A stretch of DNA of 64,000 nt from Salinibacter grassmerensis (GTDB taxonomy: Bacteria; Bacteroidota; Rhodothermia; Rhodothermales; Salinibacteraceae): assembly GCF_947077765.1 (NCBI RefSeq), contig NZ_CAMTTF010000010.1:25319-89318 (forward strand), in the 5' to 3' direction. This document shows positions 1-10,000 of the stretch, piece by piece; the stretch's first letter is position 1; the number at the start of each line of letters is the position of its first letter. A model generated the notes under the pieces. The model searched no databases. It was not told where the DNA came from and saw nothing but the letters and a program-made list of their open reading frames with translations. A program made the translations under genes and the position numbers.

Positions 1-49
1 CTGCGCTAGCGCTGAGGACTTCGGTGGCGGCAGAAGCGCCCAAATGCCC

Positions 50-300
50 CCTTCCCCGAAGGCATCTGCGTTTCTCTAAGCATCCCTCCGAAGACACTTG
101 CGCCCTTGGCGCCCTCGCGACCAGGCACACGCGGCTCAATCACAACTCAATGATGCCTCCAAGGGCGACACCTCCAAGAGGGGTACGTTCCAAAGGAGAT
201 ACACCCCAAGCAAGGGGAATATCTTCAGGCAACGGCTCTGAGGGCGTCTCCAACGTGGGAGCGCCTCTCACCTGCAGAGCCGATGCTTGCAGAGATGGTG
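50..300. repeat. Direct repeat DR-A, copy 1 (about 255 bp)
   Basis: This block, starting at CCCCGAAGGCATCTGCG, reappears in the same orientation at about 1422-1680 with scattered mismatches and small indels. Both copies run through the motifs AGACACTT, GCGGCTCAATCA, GACACCTCCAAGAGGG and CACCTGCAGAGCCGATGC. The open frames through it are not shared in a way that suggests a protein. The two copies bracket the Doc toxin-antitoxin pair, so recombination between them would delete or duplicate that module. Confidence 0.75.
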
Positions 301-409
301 ACCCCGGCAAGCTTCACGTTCCGCCGGAACCGCTGCCTTCGATCCAGGCTGGAAACGTCTGATTCACTGAGCGTTGAAGAAGTGACCAATCATCCACCCT
401 TCTGAAGCT

Positions 410-607
410 ATGAAAACACTCACAATCCAGCTCTCCGACGACACCGCGGGCCGCCTGGAGGCTCTCGCTGATCAGCTCGGAATGTCCACAGAAGAGGTCG
501 CGCAGGTAAGCATCGACGATCAACTCAAACGCTTGGGCCGCGGATACGAGGAGGCCGCCGAAGAGGTCTTGTCGAAGAATGCTGAACTCTACCAACGTCT
601 TTCGTAA
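410..607 (+). CDS. Small antitoxin-like protein (partner of Doc toxin)
   Basis: A 65-residue protein that begins with an extended MKTLTIQL strand and then a helix-rich segment rich in Asp and Glu, the layout of ribbon-helix-helix or DUF2281-like antitoxins. It lies 131 bp upstream of the Doc-type toxin on the same strand and is taken as its antitoxin and autorepressor; that is inference from size, fold pattern and position. The ATG at 410 is the first start in the frame. The gap to the toxin is longer than usual and contains short duplications (TAATCGAGGTCT twice, CAGGAGTCTCT twice). Confidence 0.65.
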   Translation: MKTLTIQLSDDTAGRLEALADQLGMSTEEVAQVSIDDQLKRLGRGYEEAAEEVLSKNAELYQRLS

Positions 608-738
608 TCGAGGTCTTTCATAATCGAGGTCTCTCCCCGGCAGGAGTCTCTCAGGAGTCTCTCGTCGTTGGACCCCGACACAGCTGGCCATTCATAGGTG
701 GCTATTCCCGTCAGCTCCACTATACTCGTCGAGCAATT

Positions 739-1134
739 GTGCGGTACCTGAGCGTCACTGAAGTTCTTGATCTCCATCGCCGCCTAATCGAAACGTCGGG
801 AGGGAGTCCGGGACTTCGAGACCGGGGCGCTCTCGTCTCGGCCGTCCGCCAACCCCAAATGCAATTCGGCGGAGAAGAGCTACACTCCTCGATTGCTGAG
901 AAAGCAGCGGCGATCGGGTTTACCCTGGTCCAGAACCACCCGTTTGTGGATGGAAACAAGCGGGTGGGCCACGCTTCGATGGAAGTATTCCTTAGGCTAA
1001 ACGGCTGGGAGACCGTCGCTTCCGTGGATGAGCAGGAACGTCTTATCCTCGACGTAGCGGGGGGAACGGTCAGTCGGGACGAACTGACGGAGTGGCTTTC
1101 TGCTCACGTTGAACGCCTACAGTCTCCGGAGTAA
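739..1134 (+). CDS. doc: Death-on-curing (Doc/Fic family) toxin
   Basis: A 131-residue Fic-fold protein, the usual length for Doc. The active-site loop HPFVDGNKR is at residues 67-75, matching the Doc form of the Fic motif (HxFx[D/A]GNKR), with the preceding helix carrying EKAAAIGFTLVQN. Doc family members inactivate translation by phosphorylating EF-Tu and are held in check by a small antitoxin; here the partner is the 65-aa gene upstream. Translation most likely starts at GTG 739 (VRYLSVTEV aligns with the family N-terminus). All recognisable motif residues are present, so it should be active. The pair sits between the two DR-A copies, which suggests an addiction module on a mobile or unstable segment. 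Confidence 0.85.
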   Translation: MRYLSVTEVLDLHRRLIETSGGSPGLRDRGALVSAVRQPQMQFGGEELHSSIAEKAAAIGFTLVQNHPFVDGNKRVGHASMEVFLRLNGWETVASVDEQERLILDVAGGTVSRDELTEWLSAHVERLQSPE

Positions 1135-1182
1135 GCTTTTTCCCAGAGGCAACCCCCGAGCACACAGCCCCGGCCTGACCGT

Positions 1183-1300
1183 GAATGCACCCGCGGAATT
1201 GTGCCGATTTGCCGGAGGTGGTGCCTGAGGCCGCGCAGTGACGAGCATGCGTTACGCAGAAGTGAGGAGCGTAATGATCGGGGCTTTGTCAACGGGAAAA
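1183..1300. other. Orphan copy of recombinase-upstream sequence (site A)
   Basis: This noncoding stretch resembles the DNA upstream of the short tyrosine recombinase at 5977. Shared pieces are CGTGAATGC, CCGAT.TGCCGGA and the palindrome TGCGTTACGCA (1248-1258), followed after 10 bp by GCGTAAT (1269-1275) and then ATCGGGG. No recombinase gene follows it here. It may be a recombination or binding site left behind, or a target of the recombinase; function is inferred only from similarity to the two recombinase-linked copies. Confidence 0.5.
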
Positions 1301-1421
1301 TTTGATACCCGATTTCGGGTCATGAGTTGCTATCGGGCCCGAGATCGGCGGCGAGTAGCCGTTTCAGAACGCCTCTGCAGGGATGACCCGTCGGCTTCGT
1401 CGCGAGGGGCCTTTGCCTTGC

Positions 1422-1680
1422 CCCGAAGGCATCTGCGTTTCTCCGGCCATCTCTCCGAAGACACTTCCGCCCTTGGTGCCCTTGCGACCAGGCACATGCG
1501 GCTCAATCATAACTCAATCGTGCTCCCGAGTGCGACACCTCCAAGAGGGATGCATTTCAAGGGAGATACATCCTAGGGGGGATATTTTCAGCCAACAGCT
1601 CCGAGGGCGCCCCCGACGTGGGAGCATCTCCGACGTGGGAGCGCCTCTCACCTGCAGAGCCGATGCCTGCAGAGATAGTC
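1422..1680. repeat. Direct repeat DR-A, copy 2 (about 255 bp)
   Basis: Second copy of the block at 50-300, same orientation, about 1.37 kb downstream. It carries one small internal duplication (the GACGTGGGAGC unit occurs twice at about 1615-1641, once in copy 1). The rest of 1135-1848 shows no convincing gene; 1725-1860 is a degenerate run of short CCGGC/CAGCTG-rich repeats leading to the end of the chemotaxis gene. Confidence 0.75.
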
Positions 1681-1848
1681 GTACCGAACAAGCGGCCGGA
1701 GGCTCAGCCGGCTGAAGCTTAAGCAGCTGAGATCCGGCTAGCTAAGGTCCAGAAGGTCCGGCCAGACAAGGTCCGGCTGGGGGCCCAGCCGGGGTCCAGT
1801 CGGCCACAGGCCAACTGGCTATAGACAGTTCAGCTGCAGACCAACCAG

Positions 1849-4239
1849 CTACAGAGAGCCAGCGGTGGAGGAGTGCCCGTCGCCTCCGTATTCCCCTGGC
1901 GCCGGCTTGGGAGACCCCGGCTCGGGAGCCCCCGGATTGGGAGCCCCTTCCCGGTGGGAGCGGGCTTCTGCTCCCAGATCGAACGCCTCGACCCCCTCTC
2001 GCAGCCGCCGAACCGTCCCCTCCAGGTCCTCCGACGCCCCGGCAACCTCCGTCACTCCCTGGGCGGACTCCTGGGCCGCCGCCGAGATCGACTGGACGCT
2101 CTGGGCTATCTCCTCGCTGGTGGTGGACTGCTCCTCGGAGGCCGCCGCAATCTCGTCGGCCTGCTTCTCGACCTTCCCGATCGAGCCGACCACCTCCTCG
2201 ATCGCCTCCCCGGCCTGCCCGGCCAGCTCCAGCCCCTCCTCCGCCTTCCGGCTGCTCCGGCGGGCCGACTCGACCGCCTCGCTGGTCTCGGACTGGACCT
2301 GCTCGATCATCTCGGCGATCTCGGTCGTGGCCCGGTCGGCCTCCTCCGCAAGCTCCCGGACCTCCTCGGCCACCACCGCAAAGCCCTGGCCGGTCTGGCT
2401 CCCGGACTCCCCGCCAGCCCGAGCCGCCTCAATCGCCGCGTTCAGGGCGAGCAGGTTGGTCTGCTGGGCAATCTCGTCGATCTGCTCGATGACCTTGCCG
2501 ATCTTCTCGCTGGACTGGCCGAGCCGCTCGATCGTGTCGGCGGTCTCCCCGACCGCTCCTGCAATCTCTTCCATCTTCTCGGTGGTCTGGCCGACGACCT
2601 CCCCGCCGCGCTCGGCCTGCCGGCTGCCGGACTCCGCCGCCTCGGCCGCCGAGTGGACGCTCTTGGCGTTCTCGCTGATCGTCTGGTTCAGCTCCTCGAC
2701 CGCCGCGGCCACCTCCTCGGCCTGGGCGGACTGCTCCTCGGCGCTGGCGGCCATCTGGTCCGACGACGCAGAGATCTGGCTCGACGCGGAGGCGGTCTCG
2801 TCTGCCGCCTCTTTCACATCTGAGAGAAGCCGGCGAATGCTCCTTACCGCCTGGTTGAATTCCTCGAAGAGGCGGTCCATCATGGCCTTTTGGTCACTGA
2901 GATCGCCGTCGGCGTCCTCAAGGCGTGCCTGCACCGTCAGGTCCCCGTCGGCGAACCGGTTCATCGCGTCCAGCATCGTCTCGATGTTCTCGCTGAGATA
3001 GGCACGCTGCTCATTCGCTTTGGCCTTGGCGGCCTTCGCCTCACGGGCCGCCTCACGGGCCGCCTCACTTTTCTCTTCCATCTGGGTCATTGCCTCCTGG
3101 ATTTGGCGCACCATCGTGTTGAATGAAGCGGCCAGTCGCCCCACCTCATCCTGCGTGTCGCGCTCCACGTGCACGCTGTAATCCCCGTCCGCGGCAGCAT
3201 CTGCAGCGGCGGCCAACTCCTGTATCGGGCCAATAACCGTCCGCCGCGCCGCCACGTACAGGATGCCGGCGATGATGACGAGGAGGGCACTGCCGAAGAG
3301 AAAAATCATCCTCCGTGCGCCAGTGAGCTGGGCATTGATGTCACGATCCGGATAGGCGGCGACAATTGTGAATCCCCACGCTTCGAAGGTTGACCGCCGC
3401 ACGTTCCACGCCTTTCCTTTACTGCTCCCCTTCTTACTGGACCCGCCCTCGTTGGCAAGTGCAGACTGTAGCTTGTTGGGACTGATGTGCTTTGAGTTGA
3501 ACATAACCTCTCCTTCCCCGTCCAGCACGGCCAAGAACCCGTTCTCCAAGATGCGGGTCTCCTGGACGGATGCTTCAAGCGCCTTCATTCCACTCAGCTC
3601 ATACCCTACGTACCAGATGCCCACCACGTCGCCCTGGGCATCCCGCATCGGTTCGTATCCCGTCAGGTATTTGTCTCCCAAGATGTCGACAATTCCGTAG
3701 TAGGACTCCCCGTCGGTGATGGCCGCGTAGGCGTTGCCGTCCGGATTCAGAACAGTTCCCACGGCTCGGCTGCCGTCGTCTTTTGTCACGTTGGTGCTAA
3801 CGCGAACGAACGTGTCGCCGTCGCGCACAAACAGCGTGGCCGTCCCCCCAAGTTGCTCGGTAACCTGATCCGGCAGTTGATAGCGGCCCACCTGGCTGAC
3901 ACGGCCAAACTGCAGGTCCGGCACCGCTTTCCCCTCAAGCGACGTTCGTCCTCGCAGAGCAGGGGTGCCGAGTTGCCGGGCCTCGTCTTTCAGGGCCCGT
4001 ATTCCACTGCGTACCATCTGCAGGCGGAGCCGGTTGATGGCTTGCATCCGCTCTGTGAAGCGCGCCGCACTGCTTTCGGCTTTCTCCTGGGCGGCTTGCC
4101 GGACATCGTCGCCAATTCGCATCGAGACGACAACCCCCGCTGCCACCACGCCCAGTCCGACCACGAGAATAATCGGAATCATAAACTTGGCGGCAATACG
4201 GGTGGTAGCGGCCGACCAAAGAGCAGTTAGGTATTTCAC
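1849..4239 (-). CDS. Methyl-accepting chemotaxis protein
   Basis: A 796-residue membrane chemoreceptor. Residues about 18-42 form the first transmembrane helix, then a periplasmic Cache-type sensor region (about 45-300), a second membrane helix (about 305-330), a HAMP linker, a second HAMP-like helix pair, and a long cytoplasmic coiled-coil signalling domain. The hairpin tip that contacts CheA/CheW is visible as [21 protein letters not shown]. Asp/Glu-rich flanks and AEEVRELAE segments are typical. The last ~40 residues are a Pro/Gly-rich tail, which in many receptors links to adaptation enzymes, but no CheR-binding pentapeptide is obvious. Adaptation (Gln/Glu methylation) is expected from the family; the ligand is unknown. 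No other chemotaxis genes adjoin it. Confidence 0.92.
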   Translation of the reverse strand: MKYLTALWSAATTRIAAKFMIPIILVVGLGVVAAGVVVSMRIGDDVRQAAQEKAESSAARFTERMQAINRLRLQMVRSGIRALKDEARQLGTPALRGRTSLEGKAVPDLQFGRVSQVGRYQLPDQVTEQLGGTATLFVRDGDTFVRVSTNVTKDDGSRAVGTVLNPDGNAYAAITDGESYYGIVDILGDKYLTGYEPMRDAQGDVVGIWYVGYELSGMKALEASVQETRILENGFLAVLDGEGEVMFNSKHISPNKLQSALANEGGSSKKGSSKGKAWNVRRSTFEAWGFTIVAAYPDRDINAQLTGARRMIFLFGSALLVIIAGILYVAARRTVIGPIQELAAAADAAADGDYSVHVERDTQDEVGRLAASFNTMVRQIQEAMTQMEEKSEAAREAAREAKAAKAKANEQRAYLSENIETMLDAMNRFADGDLTVQARLEDADGDLSDQKAMMDRLFEEFNQAVRSIRRLLSDVKEAADETASASSQISASSDQMAASAEEQSAQAEEVAAAVEELNQTISENAKSVHSAAEAAESGSRQAERGGEVVGQTTEKMEEIAGAVGETADTIERLGQSSEKIGKVIEQIDEIAQQTNLLALNAAIEAARAGGESGSQTGQGFAVVAEEVRELAEEADRATTEIAEMIEQVQSETSEAVESARRSSRKAEEGLELAGQAGEAIEEVVGSIGKVEKQADEIAAASEEQSTTSEEIAQSVQSISAAAQESAQGVTEVAGASEDLEGTVRRLREGVEAFDLGAEARSHREGAPNPGAPEPGSPKPAPGEYGGDGHSSTAGSL

Positions 4240-5417
4240 AACAGAATCTCAGTCCTATGTCGAATCTTGCATCGAGAGAGAAGCTTCAGCAGACCGTCTG
4301 GGGAACCGATCGAACTAACGCGAGGGGCCAACACGTCGGGCCAGCATCATGTCGGGCCAGCATGGCGGGCATGCGCACGTGAAAATACCGTAGGTACAAC
4401 CGGTCACGTACAACCGGTCACGCACGACCGGTCACGTACAACAGACCCGCCAAGTGACTCTGCCCTTGAGTTCATCTCAGTCGCGGGTTGAGTTGGCAAA
4501 TTTCGACGCGAGGTCGGCACGTCCCAGATTGCAGTGAAGGATCTTCACCAGAAGGCTTCTCCGGCAACAGCAGGCTCGTCCAGAGGCCATGCCAGAACCG
4601 GGCCTGCACCTGGTTCATGAACTGGCACCGGAGGCCAGAAAAGCTCTTTTCGACTTGCTGCCTGGACCGACTGACGGTCGAGTGGCCTTCACCCGGATCG
4701 TTCGATGGCGCCGGCGCGAGGGGTTTGAGCATGGCCGTCAAGCCAGTCGATTCGTCAAGCCAGTCGATTCGTCAAGCTAGTCAGAGAGCGCGCGGCCCCG
4801 ATGCCCTCATCGGCCAAAAGGACGCGCCCTGGAGCCGGAGCATCTGCGATCGCCTCGGCGTCGCTAAAGCCGGGACTGCTAAAGCCGGGACTGCTAAAGC
4901 CGAGATCACCGCTTACGGACCGATGCTAGCCAGCTCCCTTCAGATGGGACCGCATCGGATGAGGCCGCAACGGATGGGACCGCAGTTAGTCGTCAACGAA
5001 TAGGTAGTATTCGGTCAGATGAGTTTTGAGGTCACGAGTTTTCTCACCGTCCATAAGCCATCGGGGCGAAACGGTCCAAGGATCGAGCAACTGCTCAATA
5101 TTGTGAGCCAGTCGCTTCGACGGTTATCTCTGCTTTCCAACCCGCAATTCGATTTGAGTTATCGGTGCATATCCAAAACCTTTAAGAGACCATTAAGAGA
5201 ACATCTTGACTTCAACCTTAGTTAACAGACGTTTCCAAAAACAACCCTCCGTGCAAGTAGGGAGTGGACTTGCGTGAGAAGTGCGAATCAGGGGTTGAGA
5301 GCAAGGAGGAGCATCGCGGCGGCGAGCCGACCGAAGCAAGACGATCGGAAGCAACCTCCGCCCCGGAGGCCCGCTGCCATTTCGCCACACGGGTCGGCAT
5401 CGAATCGGCGATGCGAA
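4240..5417. other. Long noncoding stretch with short tandem duplications
   Basis: I see no supported gene here. The frames that stay open have odd composition and lack family features. The stretch holds clear tandem repeats: a 14-bp unit GTACAACCGGTCAC repeated 3.5 times at 4394-4442, a 17-bp unit AGCCAGTCGATTCGTCA twice at 4741-4774, and a 15-bp unit GCTAAAGCCGGGACT 2.6 times at 4863-4901. An AT-richer part at 5010-5230 could hold the promoter of the chemoreceptor's neighbours but no gene starts there. Confidence 0.6.
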
Positions 5418-5693
5418 TCATCTCGCTAGGGGGCTTTTACAGCCAACTTCTGAGAGGGCTTCTTGGGCCAGTGGAGCAAAAACGGCGCTCAGGCGACCCG
5501 GACGGCGGTTGTAGCTCTCCTGCGTGGGCAGATCCGGAAACCACTCCAAAAAGTGCTCTTCAACCCGGAGGTGAATCTCGCTGATAGTCGTCCGCTTTTT
5601 GATGAGCTTAAGCACGTAAGAAGCTATCGCTGTTTTCAGCACCTCCTCGTCGGTAACATCCGGCTGGTCATTGTTGCTCTGCCGCTGGGCCAC
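5418..5693 (-). pseudogene. Transposase N-terminal fragment (IS982-like or related)
   Basis: A 91-residue frame with the signature of an insertion-sequence transposase N-terminus: a helical start, then WFPDLPTQESYNRRPGRLS followed by VFAPLAQEAL. This resembles the WFP-x-LPSYxxFNRR segment of IS982-type transposases. Full transposases of that kind are about 270 residues, so the DDE catalytic part is missing and this is read as a remnant. It ends 280 bp upstream of the short recombinase. Family assignment is tentative; the call as a transposase fragment is moderately sure. Confidence 0.5.
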
Positions 5694-5805
5694 TGCGCCG
5701 AGCCGGCCTCGGTAGCGCTGTCAGCACCCTGACTATCAGAACCCGTTTTACCGCCGGTGTCTGTCGGCCGAAGGGATGCCTGGCCGGATGGCCGATTTTC
5801 GTGAA

Positions 5806-5886
5806 TGCGTTACGCAATTCCGCCGATATGCCGGATTGCCGCGTAGCGGCGCGCATCCGTTACGCAAAGAGGCGGATGCGTAACAA
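5806..5886. other. Inverted-repeat site upstream of short recombinase (site B)
   Basis: Contains the palindrome TGCGTTACGCA at 5806-5816, a second version TCCGTTACGCA at 5856-5866, and TGCGTAAC at 5877-5884. The last two form an inverted repeat (GTTACGCA / TGCGTAAC) about 93 bp before the recombinase start. Between the GTTACGCA end and GCGTAAC there are 11 bp; the same 11-bp spacing occurs upstream of the second recombinase copy (61145-61173). Arms flanking a short spacer fit a tyrosine-recombinase core site, but an operator for self-regulation is equally possible. Confidence 0.5.
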
Positions 5887-5976
5887 TCGGGTGCGGCAAG
5901 GGTTTTTGGAAACAAGAGGGGTTTTGCCCCGACTCTGACCCGCTTCCGACCTGCTTTCCGGCTCGCCTTTCGGCTC

Positions 5977-6552
5977 ATGGCTCGCCCCGACAAGCTCCCG
6001 AAGATCCTAACTCAGGAGGAGACGTCCTCGCTCTTAGGTCAGCCGAACCGGCGATACTTCGGCCCCCATCGCGACTACCTCTACATGAGGTTGATGCTCA
6101 AGGCAGGACTTCGGGCGTCGGAAGCGACGGCACTGCGGCCCGAGCATGTTGACCTCATAAGCGGAAAACTGACGGTCCGGGAAGGCAAGGGCGCGAAGGA
6201 CCGGACGCTTTGGGTTGGAGAAGACCTCCTGGAGGAGCTCCGAGAATGGATGGACCGGCGGCAGGAAACCACCGGAGGTTCGGGCTACCTGCTCTCAACT
6301 TCGAAGGGAACGCAGGTGGCCACCTCTCACCTGCGCCGGTCGGTGAAGCGCTATGCCCGGAAGGCTAAGATCGAAGAGGTCGGGCGCGTGTCTCCGCACA
6401 CCTTGAGACATACCTTCGCCACGCGGCTCTACCGGGAAACGGGAAACATCCGGCTCGTGCAAAAGGCCCTCGGGCACTCCGACTTGTCCACAACGATGAT
6501 CTACACCCACGTCGTCGACGAGGAACTGGAGGGCGCGATGAAGGGCCTGTAG
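5977..6552 (+). CDS. Short tyrosine recombinase (catalytic domain only, Fim-like size)
   Basis: A 191-residue tyrosine recombinase. The catalytic residues are all in place: Arg46 (AGLRASEA), Lys about 74, His141 and Arg144 (HTLRH), His167 (LGH) and nucleophile Tyr176 (IYTHV). The N-terminal SAM-like core-binding domain of Xer and phage integrases is absent; the protein starts almost directly at the catalytic domain, as in the ~200-aa FimB/FimE inversion recombinases. Start at ATG 5977 is supported by the second copy at 61241, whose similarity begins at the same Met. An inverted-repeat site lies about 90 bp upstream. It is convergent with the FN3 lipoprotein gene, 25 bp away. Substrate (inversion, integration or resolution) is unknown. 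Confidence 0.88.
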   Translation: MARPDKLPKILTQEETSSLLGQPNRRYFGPHRDYLYMRLMLKAGLRASEATALRPEHVDLISGKLTVREGKGAKDRTLWVGEDLLEELREWMDRRQETTGGSGYLLSTSKGTQVATSHLRRSVKRYARKAKIEEVGRVSPHTLRHTFATRLYRETGNIRLVQKALGHSDLSTTMIYTHVVDEELEGAMKGL

Positions 6553-6577
6553 CTGGCGGAAAAGTCTCACATGTGTC

Positions 6578-7027
6578 CTACGGCCGGTCGGGTGGGCCGG
6601 AGAAGGGCGTCTTCTCGACCTCATCGGACGGGTCGCTCTCGGAGCTCTCTCCACTTTCCTCGGCCACGCTGGTCACGACGTAGTAGTACGTCGTCCTGTT
6701 CTCAGCAGTCCCGTCGGTGTAGCTTGTCTGACCGATGCCGGTCTCCAGCGGTCCGGAAGAGGCGTCTACGCCCGAGGAGGTGCTCCGGTAGACGCGGTAG
6801 GTATCTGCTCCGTCCACGGCGTCCCAGCTCAGACCGATCGCCCCGTCTTGCGAGGAAGCGCTCAAGCCCGACGGCGTAGCGGGAGGCGCTGGCCCGTTCC
6901 CGCCATTGGAGCCGCCTCCGCTGCAGGCAGGAAGCGTTAAGGCAAGGATCACCGTAAGGAAAAGTACGGGAAGACGACCTGCATCAGTCCTGCTCTCAAG
7001 AAGCAACCAGCCGGATGGTGAAGTCAT
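6578..7027 (-). CDS. Fibronectin type III domain lipoprotein
   Basis: A 149-residue lipoprotein. A hydrophobic signal ends in the lipobox LPAC, with Cys35 as the predicted lipid anchor, followed by a Gly/Asn/Ser linker and a single fibronectin type III domain (about residues 52-140, with the typical LSWDAVDGADTYRVYRS and TYYYVVTSV strands). It lies 61 bp downstream of the large secreted metalloprotease on the same strand; the protease carries a similar FN3 domain, so the two may be co-transcribed and work at the cell surface, for example in carbohydrate or protein binding. No enzymatic residues are visible. Confidence 0.75.
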   Translation of the reverse strand: MTSPSGWLLLESRTDAGRLPVLFLTVILALTLPACSGGGSNGGNGPAPPATPSGLSASSQDGAIGLSWDAVDGADTYRVYRSTSSGVDASSGPLETGIGQTSYTDGTAENRTTYYYVVTSVAEESGESSESDPSDEVEKTPFSGPPDRP

Positions 7028-7088
7028 AGTCTGTGAGACAAATTCGTCAGTAAGACGAGCCGGTCGAGAGAGTGAAGCGAAAAGCGCC

Positions 7089-10000
7089 TCAGCGCACGAC
7101 GGTGATCTTCTGGGTGCGGGTCTTGCCGCCAGCCTTGAGCCGTCCGAAGTAGACCCCGCTGGAGAGCTGGCTGGCTCGGAGGTCTACCCGGTGACGCCCG
7201 GCCTCTTTCTGGCCGCTTTCCAAAGTGGCGACCCGCCGGCCGAGCACGTCGTAGACCTGCAGGCTGACTTCCTCGGCCTCCGGCAGGGCGTACTCGACGG
7301 TCGCCTGCCTCCGGGCCGGGTTCGGGTAGGACGTTAGACTCACCTCATCGGGAAGGACCTTATCCGTCTCACCCTCGACGTAGCCGTCGGTGCCGACCGC
7401 AAGCTTGAGCTGAGCAGTCTTGCCTTCCAACTTGACCTTGGCGGCTTCTTCCTTCCGCAAGTCGTAGGTTTTTCCGGCCGCAGGGTGGAGGAGGGCTACC
7501 GACCGCCCCTCGACCGCGCCGAGGTGCCCCGCGGCAAGCGTGATCGGGCCGCCAGCCTGGCTTGACAGGCGCAAGGCAAAGGTCTCCCCATCGCCCTCCA
7601 CCGGCCGGCGCTCGGCCATGAGGACGCGTGCACGCTTCAACTCGGCCTTGCCCGAGGCCCCCTCGGAGGTTTCCCCAAGGTCTTCCTCGGAGGCCCTGAT
7701 CCGTAGGCTCGTTTTTGCAAATCGGCTCGGCGGGGCGATCAAGTCCTCCGGACCGATCCCCGGCTCTGCGCCCTCGCGAAGTCCCACCTGTACGGTCGAG
7801 CCTGCACCTTCCGCGCGGGCCGGCGTCGCCGTGAGGGACAGCATCGCCGACTCCCCCTCCTTCTCCTTCGACATCTCGGATGAGGCCGCGCTTCCCGGCG
7901 CGCCGGGGTAGGGAATCACCAGTGAGTCCCGTTCGCTCTCGCCGTTGAAGAAGTAGTAGGCCTCGCCGGTGGCCGCCGAGGCGAAGGTGGCCGTCGAGTC
8001 GAATGTCCCGCCAAACGACCAGATCGGCTGCAGATCCCCGCTGGTCGCATCTTCGACGGCGGCCCAACTCACGTCCTTGCCGAAGGGATTGGACACGACG
8101 TTCCAACCTTCCCGCAGCCCAATCGCCGTGGCGGAGTCTCCCCGCAGGTCCACCGTCGGGATCGGCTCCTCGAAGGTCCACTCGCTGGTGGCGGTCAGCC
8201 AAAAGCCGTTGCCCGCCTGGAAGGTGAAGCTGCCGGACCCGTCGTACTTCTGCAGAAAGTCCCCCTCGGTCCCATCATCGTAGTAGGCCTGCCACTGGCT
8301 GCCGGCCTCCCCGCTCACGGCGTCGGCCAAGGGGCGATCAGCTTGACCCGGAAGGGCCACCAGCCGGTAGCTGGTCGAGTCGGTGGCCCCGCCAAACGTG
8401 CGGCTGGCGGAAGCGGTGACCTCCTGCGGGTAGAGGAAGGCGTTGACCTCGCTCGAAAGGGCGCTCTCACTACCGGACGCGTCGACGGCGGTCACCCCAT
8501 AGCGGTACGTGCGGTTTTCGGTGGCGGTGGTGTCGGTGAAGTCTGTCTCCGAGATCAGGCCCTCAGTGAGCCCCGCGCCGCTTGTGTCCGGCGCCTGGCC
8601 CGCGGAGCGGTACAGGCGGTAGCCGGCCAGATCATCAGTCATGACTGAGTTCCAGGAGAGGAGTACCTGCTGGCTCTCCACGGTGGCTGTCAGCCCACTC
8701 GGCGCTGATGGTGATACCCGTTCAGTAAGACCTCCGTCGTTGATCGTCCAGCCCTCTTTCTCGATGATCGACTGGCGGGCCGATTCCGCGCCTGAGGTAT
8801 ATTGGCTCTGGCCGGCGTCAAATGTCAGGCCGTCGGTTAGGTCCAACTGGGCCCACCCGGTCAGAAGTGCGTCGTAGTTTGACGGGGAGAGCTTTGCCCC
8901 CCCGCCCAGGAAGTTCTCGAAGGAATTGGCAAAGTCCCTGGAGTCATCAACACTTGAGACATCCCATTCAGCAAGACTCTGATCGAAGGCGGTAGCGCCG
9001 TTAAACATTCGATCCATGTTTGTCACACTGGAGACATCCCAGTCGCCGATGTCCTGGTTGAAGCTGGTGGCCCTGGCGAACATGCCAGACATGTTAGTCA
9101 CGCTAGAGACATCCCAAGAGCCGATTGGCTGGTTGAAGCTGCTAGCGCCGCTGAACATGGCGAGCATGTTGTTCACATTGGAGACATTCCAGTCGTTGAG
9201 CGGCTGGTTGAAACTGCTGGCATTGGCGAACATGACGAACATTCTGGTTGCGCTGGAGACGTCCCAGGAGCCGACCGGCTGGTTGAAGCTGCTGGCACCT
9301 CTAAACATGAGGCCCATGTTGGTGACGTTGGAGACATCCCAGTTGCCGATGTCCTGGTTGAAGCTGGTGGCGCCGGCGAACATGCCGTACATATCAGTCA
9401 CGTTGGAGACATCCCAGTCGCCGATGTCCCCGTTAAAGCTGGTGGCGCCATTGAACATGTAGGCCATATCGGTCACCCCAGACAAGTCCGGGGTGTCGGC
9501 CGCATTATAAATCATGTTCTCTGCTCCTGAGAAAGCCCTTCCCATACTCTCCCACTGGATGTCTCCCCATTGTTCAATCGACTGGAGCCGTCGGGCGTTG
9601 GCCTGGTCCTCGCCACCAGAGTTCGCGTTGAGGTAGATCCGCGGAAATGTGCCGCTGATCTCGACCGTATATCTCCCAGCCTCCTTGTAGGAATGGCTGG
9701 GATCCGGGTCCGCTCCGGAGTAGGTCTCGGTCGTCCCGTCTCCCCACTTGATCTGAAAGTCGTAGTCGGAGGCGCTTTGCGCAGTGGGAATCGTGACCGA
9801 TGAGTCTGGAGAGGTCGTCTTCCAGGTCGTGACGAACACATTTGAGCCCGTGACTTCAAGATCCACCTCAAGCGGACTTTTCTCGTTTGAGGCATTGTGT
9901 ACGATCTCGAGAGTGGCTTCATGCCCGCCAGGCGTCTCCGGGTCGTACTGGACCCGGGTAGAGTCCTTCTCGCCGGGAGGCACTTCGATTTGTCCAGAAG

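Noticed and set aside
1865..3001. Long plus-strand frame over the chemotaxis gene
   Set aside because: It is the antisense of the chemoreceptor coding sequence, with Arg/Ser/Ala-rich composition and no family features.
4488..5003. 171-codon plus-strand frame
   Set aside because: Crosses several short tandem repeats, GTG start, no recognisable sequence features.
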